The translations under genes and the position numbers were made by a program. DNA of 9,821 bases from an uncultured Anaerococcus sp. (GTDB lineage: Bacteria; Bacillota; Clostridia; Tissierellales; Peptoniphilaceae): contig URRX01000046.1 in the NCBI GenBank assembly GCA_900550345.1, positions 1 to 9,821 on the forward strand, read 5' to 3'. Each line of letters starts with the position of its first letter. Within the stretch, counting starts at the first letter, position 1. Of this stretch, positions 7,082 through 9,821 are shown piece after piece. The notes under the pieces are model-generated. The model saw only the letters and a program-made list of their open reading frames with translations. It was not told the origin of the DNA and did not search any database.

Positions 7082-7155
7082 TTTACCTAGTAAATGAGTT
7101 TTTATAAGCACGAGAAAGTTTGCCTAAAAAACGGGTTTTAGTATGAGCAAAGCGA
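7082..7155. repeat. Two degenerate 37-bp tandem units
   Basis: Units at 7082-7118 and 7119-7155 share the order TTT-R-CCTA, an A-rich stretch, G-R-GTTTT, and a GCACGAG or GAGCAAAGCGA tail. Related shorter words occur further left (CCTAAAACTAAGTGC near 7006 and CCTGAAAACTAGTGC near 7052). Similarity is clear by eye but imperfect. Confidence 0.45.
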
Positions 7156-7225
7156 ATGAGTGGAGAGAACTCGTGGATTACATGAAAATAGATAAAATAT
7201 CAAAAAAAAGAAATCTATACATTTT

Positions 7226-7253
7226 AAAAAAATAAAAAAATCGATTAGGAAAA
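7226..7253 (+). repeat. Left arm of the 28-bp inverted repeat bracketing the insertion sequence
   Basis: This arm matches the reverse complement of 8732-8759 at 26 of 28 bases: A7-T-A7, then TCGA, then TAG with one difference on either side, then AAAA. It lies 15 bp outside the left end of the insertion sequence. It looks like one half of an A/T-armed bidirectional terminator. Confidence 0.75.
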
Positions 7254-7298
7254 TTTTAAGTTTTGATGTGTACCCCTAAAACTGGACACAATATTTAA

Positions 7299-8141
7299 TT
7301 AATTAGTTGTAGTGGATGCTAACCTATACTTTGTAGGTGGCATCCATTTTGTTTTCTTCTGAATTCTTTCGTTATTGTAATAATAGATGTATTTTTCTAT
7401 TGCTTTCGAAAATTCTTCAAAACAGTTATAGCTTTTCTCGTAACCATAATAAACTTCGTTCTTTAATCTTGCAAAAAATGTTTCTATAATTAAGTTATCA
7501 TAACAATTACCTTTTCTTGACATTGATTGGATAATACCATGTTTGTTGAGCTGGCTTATATAATATTTATGTTGGTATTGCCAACCTTGATCTGAATGTA
7601 ATATTAAGTTGTTTAGTTTTGGAAATTTGTTAAATGCTTTTGTTAACATATTATATATTTGTTTTAAATTAGGACTTAAGGATAAGTCATATGAGATAAT
7701 CTCATTGGTATACATATCAAGTATTGGTGAAATGTAGCATTTACCCCATGGAAAGTTAAATTGAGATACATCTGTGCTCCATTTTTGTAGTGGCTTATCA
7801 GCTTTAAAATTTCTGTCTATTATATTATCAGCAATCTTTCCTACTTTTCCTTTGTATGAATGATATTTTTCTTTAGGTCTTTTACCAAATAGTTTTAATT
7901 CATGCATTATTCTTTGAACTTTTTTATGATTTATTGTATATCCTTGATTCAATAGTTCTCTATATACTCTTCTTACACCATACCTTCCTTTATGATTGTT
8001 GAATATCTCAGATATTTTATTTTCTATATTCTTATTTCTAATCTTTACCTCATCAACTTTATTAATTTCAAAGTAGTATGTTGATTTTGGCAAATTGATA
8101 GCTATTAAAAGATATTTCAGTCTGTATCCTTTTTCTTTTAG
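7299..8141 (-). CDS. IS3-family transposase OrfB (DDE integrase domain), read through a -1 frameshift
   Basis: This is the catalytic half of the transposase. Counted from the TTG at 8093 it has 264 residues: an N-terminal HTH_21-like region (KGRYGVRRVYRELLNQGY, 35-52), then an rve-type integrase core with the DDE triad D108 (WSTDVSQF), D168 (LHSDQGWQY) and E204 (LIIETFF). The 35 residues between the second D and E are the family value. The frame is open upstream of 8093 and encodes 16 further residues from the slippery site (LKEKGYRLKYLLIAIN), typical of the OrfA-OrfB junction. The TTG has no good ribosome binding site, so I think the natural product is the OrfAB fusion of about 461 residues made by frameshifting at 8141-8147. 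Independent OrfB from the TTG is possible but less likely. Confidence 0.9.
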   Translation of the reverse strand, partial: LKEKGYRLKYLLIAINLPKSTYYFEINKVDEVKIRNKNIENKISEIFNNHKGRYGVRRVYRELLNQGYTINHKKVQRIMHELKLFGKRPKEKYHSYKGKVGKIADNIIDRNFKADKPLQKWSTDVSQFNFPWGKCYISPILDMYTNEIISYDLSLSPNLKQIYNMLTKAFNKFPKLNNLILHSDQGWQYQHKYYISQLNKHGIIQSMSRKGNCYDNLIIETFFARLKNEVYYGYEKSYNCFEEFSKAIEKYIYYYNNERIQKKTKWMPPTKYRLASTTTN

Positions 8142-8683
8142 TTTTTTGACAATCGCTGCTTTTTCGCCTTGAGTTGCGCAGCGTAACGTTCTTCTCTCAA
8201 GGCGATCTCTTTTTTTATTATTTCGTTTTCAGCCTTTATATATTCATTTTCCGCTCTAAGTCTTATGAGTTCTTCTCTTTCAGATTCATTAAGTTTTTTT
8301 GCTTTATGGATATTTATTTTTTTCATGCTTGTATTCTTAGCTTTACGACCTTTCTTTTTGTTTACAAGACCATTATATCCATAAATTTTGTAATTGTTAA
8401 CCCATGAATAAAGTTGTCCAGGATTAATTCCTGTTTCAATTGCTACAGACCTTATTGTGTTTCCAGCTAGTACTTTGCTTACTATTTCTAATTTCTCATC
8501 AGTTGTCCACTTGATATTATTTCCATGTTTTAAAATTTCTGGACCATGAAGTTCTTCTAACTTAAACCATTTTCTGATTGTATCATGAAATATTTTTTCT
8601 TTAACTCCTTCTGGTGTATCTGCCCATTTTCCTTCTCTGTACAACTGTACACATTCTTTTTTAAATTCATAACTATATTTCAT
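8138..8683 (-). CDS. IS3-family transposase OrfA (DNA-binding part)
   Basis: The 181-residue OrfA has two helix-turn-helix regions (about 5-42, MKYSYEFKKECVQLYREGKW onward, and about 58-110, with IRSVAIETGINPGQLYSWV). A basic linker follows, then a leucine-zipper-like helix (131-165, rich in E, L, I and K) for multimerisation. In the IS3 family OrfA binds the element's ends and, alone, tends to repress transposition; the OrfAB fusion is the active enzyme. Having two HTH units fits the IS150 group. The start at 8683 has a very strong ribosome binding site, TAAGGAGGG, about 8 nt upstream, which is also the right arm of a hairpin. The TAA stop (8140-8138) follows immediately after the slippery AAC. 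Confidence 0.9.
   Translation of the reverse strand: MKYSYEFKKECVQLYREGKWADTPEGVKEKIFHDTIRKWFKLEELHGPEILKHGNNIKWTTDEKLEIVSKVLAGNTIRSVAIETGINPGQLYSWVNNYKIYGYNGLVNKKKGRKAKNTSMKKINIHKAKKLNESEREELIRLRAENEYIKAENEIIKKEIALREERYAAQLKAKKQRLSKN
8141..8147 (-). promoter_or_regulatory. -1 programmed frameshift site A AAA AAC between orfA and orfB
   Basis: On the minus strand the last orfA codons are TCA AAA AAC TAA, so the heptamer A AAA AAC sits exactly in the X XXY YYZ phase. A -1 slip skips the stop and continues into LKEKGYRLKYLL of OrfB. A weak 7-bp stem (TAAAAGA with TCTTTTA, 8134-8140 and 8106-8112 on the plus strand) begins at the stop codon and might stimulate slipping, but it is A/T only. Most bacterial elements use A AAA AAG; the AAC ending is less common. 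Confidence 0.85.
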
Positions 8684-8723
8684 AAAAAATACCCTCCTTA
8701 CTGGGATGTCCAGTAAAGAGGGT
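8684..8723 (-). terminator. Hairpin with T tract at the upstream end of the IS, covering the orfA ribosome binding site
   Basis: On the minus strand ACCCTCTTTACTGG (8723-8710) and CCAGTAAGGAGGGT (8704-8691) pair over 14 positions with one mismatch, around a 5-nt loop, and are followed by ATTTTTT (8690-8684) directly before the orfA ATG. Any transcript entering from the TM2-domain gene would fold this hairpin. It could terminate there and would also bury the GGAGGG ribosome binding site. Such shielding against outside transcription is known for several insertion sequences; here it is inferred from sequence. Confidence 0.7.
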
Positions 8724-8731
8724 ACATATCA

Positions 8732-8759
8732 TTTTTCTAGTCGATTTTTTTATTTTTTT
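8732..8759 (-). repeat. Right arm of the 28-bp inverted repeat bracketing the insertion sequence
   Basis: This is the inverted partner of 7226-7253 (26 of 28 bases). It starts 5 bp outside the right end of the insertion sequence and runs into the stop codon of the TM2-domain gene. Joined without the IS, the two arms would form a long stem with an A tract on one side and a T tract on the other, as in a bidirectional terminator between convergent genes. Confidence 0.75.
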
Positions 8760-9207
8760 ATAAATATATATTTCCAAATTTATCAGCAGGTTTTGTAAGA
8801 CCTATTATGAATTCAATAAAAGCTATAATTCCTGGTATAAATGTCCAGCAGAAAATTAAATAAACTATTCCAGCACCAGTTTTACCTGCATAAAACTTGT
8901 GAGCTCCAATTCCACCTAGGAAAAATGCCAACAATACATAAGCTAATTTGTTTACAGGTCTTCCTTGATTATAATAATTATTAGTTACATTACCATTTCC
9001 ATCCATAGTTATAGCTCCAATCATATTATCTTGTGTTTTATCTTCTTTTAATTTACTAACTAAGTATCCGTTTTCGTCCTTAAAGGTTCTTACCTTATCT
9101 CCTATTTCAGGAATAAAATCTACATCTGAAAGATTTACTCTTACAACGGAACCATCATTAAGGCCTACAACAACACTATCAGCTTCGATTTTGATTATTT
9201 CGCCCAT
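8758..9207 (-). CDS. TM2-domain membrane protein
   Basis: This 149-residue protein has three parts. Residues 1-55 are a soluble, beta-rich region (GEIIKIEADSVVVGLNDGS and VNLSDVDFIPEIGDKVR) resembling a small KOW/OB-like barrel. Residues 56-83 are a linker rich in N and G. Residues 84-142 are a TM2 domain with the signature LAFFLGGIGAHKFYAGKTGAG, a short turn, and a second membrane helix ending FIIGLTKPAD. TM2 proteins are common small membrane proteins of unknown biochemical role. The ATG at 9207 has a strong ribosome binding site, AAGGGGGA (9218-9211), and a -10 box close upstream. The gene is divergent from the XRE-type regulator. The insertion sequence begins 31 bp after its stop, so the coding sequence is intact although its original terminator is probably split. 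Confidence 0.85.
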   Translation of the reverse strand: MGEIIKIEADSVVVGLNDGSVVRVNLSDVDFIPEIGDKVRTFKDENGYLVSKLKEDKTQDNMIGAITMDGNGNVTNNYYNQGRPVNKLAYVLLAFFLGGIGAHKFYAGKTGAGIVYLIFCWTFIPGIIAFIEFIIGLTKPADKFGNIYL

Positions 9208-9228
9208 AATTCCCCCTTATTTTCTATA

Positions 9229-9237
9229 ATTATATCA
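9229..9237 (-). promoter_or_regulatory. Extended -10 promoter of the TM2-domain gene
   Basis: Read on the minus strand, TGATATAAT (9237-9229) is a perfect match to the extended -10 consensus TGnTATAAT. The -35 position (about 9257-9252) reads TTATTT, a poor match, which extended -10 promoters tolerate. Its position about 22 bp before the start codon gives a short leader containing just the ribosome binding site. Confidence 0.6.
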
Positions 9238-9280
9238 TTATTTACAAGAAAAAATAAGAATAAATGAAAAAAATCCCCCA

Positions 9281-9297
9281 AGTTGCCCTATAGTTGC
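9281..9297. promoter_or_regulatory. Possible operator: AGTTGC direct repeats 11 bp apart
   Basis: AGTTGC occurs at 9281-9286 and again at 9292-9297, about one helical turn apart, in the 136-bp region between the divergent TM2-domain and XRE-type genes. Such a layout suits cooperative binding by a small helix-turn-helix protein, possibly the one encoded next door. The evidence is the repeat alone. Confidence 0.25.
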
Positions 9298-9343
9298 TAG
9301 CTTTTTTTGAAAAAATCTTTAAAATAATAGAAAAGGAGGAAAT

Positions 9344-9821
9344 ATGATTGGAGAAAAAATTAAAAATAAAAGAAAAGAATTAAATTTAACCCAAGAATAT
9401 TTGGCAAAAGAATTAAATATTTCAAGACAAGCCGTATCGAAATGGGAAAAAGGAACAAGCGAGCCTTCCATGGAAAATCTTGTGAAATTATCTGGAATTT
9501 TTGGAGTAGATATAAAATATTTTAAAAATAATGATGATAAAGAAAATGAATCTCTTATTTCAAAAATTTTTTGGAATTTTTTATATGCAGCTATAGGACT
9601 TGTTTTTTATTTAATATATTATTTTGGAATAATGGAGGGGGTCTTAAATAAAGATCCAAAACAAATGCCCTTTTTAATACTTACAATTTTTCTAGCATTT
9701 TCAGTAATAGCCTTTCCTCAAGCTATTAAAAATATGGGAGATAGATTAGAAAAAATAGATTATTTTACATTTTCAAAATTAGTCTTGCCAGTAATTTTTA
9801 TAATTTCACCCCTTATTGTTT
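9344..9821 (+). CDS. XRE-family HTH regulator with membrane segments (3' end outside the window)
   Basis: The first 159 codons are present and the frame is still open at the window edge. Residues 5-60 are an XRE/Cro-type helix-turn-helix (IKNKRKELNLTQEYLAKELN, then ISRQAVSKWEKGTSEPSMENLVKLSGIFGV), of the class that binds DNA as a repressor. Hydrophobic segments follow at about 74-97 (FWNFLYAAIGLVFYLIYYFG), 108-128 (PFLILTIFLAFSVIAF) and 144-159 (LVLPVIFIISPLIV), so the protein is likely membrane-anchored with its DNA-binding end in the cytoplasm. The ribosome binding site AAGGAGGA (9333-9340) sits 3 nt before the ATG at 9344. This architecture is common in Firmicutes and often senses membrane or envelope state, but its targets here are unknown. 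Confidence 0.88.
   Translation, partial: MIGEKIKNKRKELNLTQEYLAKELNISRQAVSKWEKGTSEPSMENLVKLSGIFGVDIKYFKNNDDKENESLISKIFWNFLYAAIGLVFYLIYYFGIMEGVLNKDPKQMPFLILTIFLAFSVIAFPQAIKNMGDRLEKIDYFTFSKLVLPVIFIISPLIV

Larger units (their letters stand above)
6914..7218. repeat. Interspersed repeat, copy 2, split by 170 bp
   Basis: The two halves of copy 1 reappear at 6914-6972 and 7143-7218, but separated by 170 bp (6973-7142), where copy 1 has 3 bp. The right inverted-repeat end TCGAGATGGGT is missing. Either copy 2 received an insertion, or copy 1 is a deletion form of a longer element. Confidence 0.65.
6665..7268. other. Gene-free region of about 600 bp with interspersed repeats
   Basis: No convincing coding sequence is visible on either strand. 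The region holds two diverged copies of one repeat (6668-6826 and 6914-7218), a perfect 12-bp hairpin (6975-7005), smaller inverted repeats (CCCTAAA at 7005-7011 with TTTAGGG at 7038-7044; CTAAAA at 7124-7129 with TTTTAG at 7136-7141), two degenerate 37-bp units (7082-7155), and the left arm of an inverted repeat that brackets the insertion sequence (7226-7253). Confidence 0.75.
7269..8726 (-). mobile_element. Complete IS3-family insertion sequence (IS150-like), 1458 bp
   Basis: The ends are imperfect 20-bp inverted repeats: TGTACCCCTAAAACTGGACA (7269-7288) and, inverted, TGTACCCTCTTTACTGGACA (8707-8726), identical at 15 of 20 positions and with the TG...CA tips usual for the family. Inside are orfA and orfB on the minus strand, joined by a -1 slippery site, the hallmark of IS3-family elements. 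No stop codons or deletions break the genes, so it may be active. No clear target duplication is seen (the flanks read ATG on the left and TAT on the right). Confidence 0.92.

Noticed and set aside
6668..7218. CRISPR array
   Set aside because: There are only two long diverged copies 246 bp apart, without regular short spacers or cas genes.
8138..8147. orfA/orfB as a frameshifted transposase pseudogene
   Set aside because: The break lies at a perfect in-phase slippery heptamer at the usual junction, so it is the normal IS3-family arrangement.
8174..8407. Plus-strand 77-codon ORF inside the transposase gene
   Set aside because: It is a low-complexity F/Y/I-rich shadow of orfA on the opposite strand, without a ribosome binding site.
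7266..8729. 3-bp target duplication around the insertion sequence
   Set aside because: The bases next to the ends (ATG on the left, TAT on the right) do not match, and moving the ends would break the TG...CA tips.

Overview
The window looks like chromosomal DNA of a low-GC, Gram-positive anaerobe (Firmicutes, Clostridia or Tissierellia type). The evidence is AT-rich codon use, strong GGAGG-type ribosome binding sites, a near-consensus sigma-A promoter, and an Opp transporter operon next to an XRE regulator. A Peptoniphilus/Anaerococcus-like host is plausible, but that is an impression and not something the sequence proves.

Left part (1-6264): a promoter region is followed by a tightly packed plus-strand operon, oppB-oppC-oppD-oppF, then a 62-residue membrane protein and a small glutaredoxin-like protein, closed by a hairpin terminator at 6237-6264. 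The operon encodes the membrane channel and both ATPases of an oligopeptide/dipeptide ABC importer; no substrate-binding protein is in the window. Two subunits are unusual. OppC carries about 280 extra residues, made of seven RCC1-like repeats (probably a seven-bladed beta-propeller), inserted in the extracellular loop after its first membrane helix. OppF carries about 180 extra residues, charged and helical, between Walker A and the Q-loop. With the coupled single-pass protein, this looks like an importer with added parts on both faces of the membrane, and it is the best candidate here for an undescribed system.

Middle part (6265-7268): an unrecognised 128-residue protein begins only a few bases after the terminator. 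About 600 bp without genes follow. They hold two diverged copies of an interspersed repeat, the second split by 170 bp of hairpins and degenerate short repeats.

Right part (7269-9821): a complete IS3-family (IS150-like) insertion sequence lies on the minus strand. Its orfA and orfB are joined by a clear -1 slippery site, A AAA AAC, directly before the orfA stop. A hairpin at its upstream end hides the orfA ribosome binding site and is followed by a T tract, so it could block transposase expression from incoming transcripts. The element sits between the arms of a 28-bp inverted repeat, probably a split bidirectional terminator. Beyond it, a TM2-domain membrane protein (minus strand) and an XRE-type membrane-anchored regulator (plus strand, cut by the window edge) are divergently transcribed from a short shared intergenic region.
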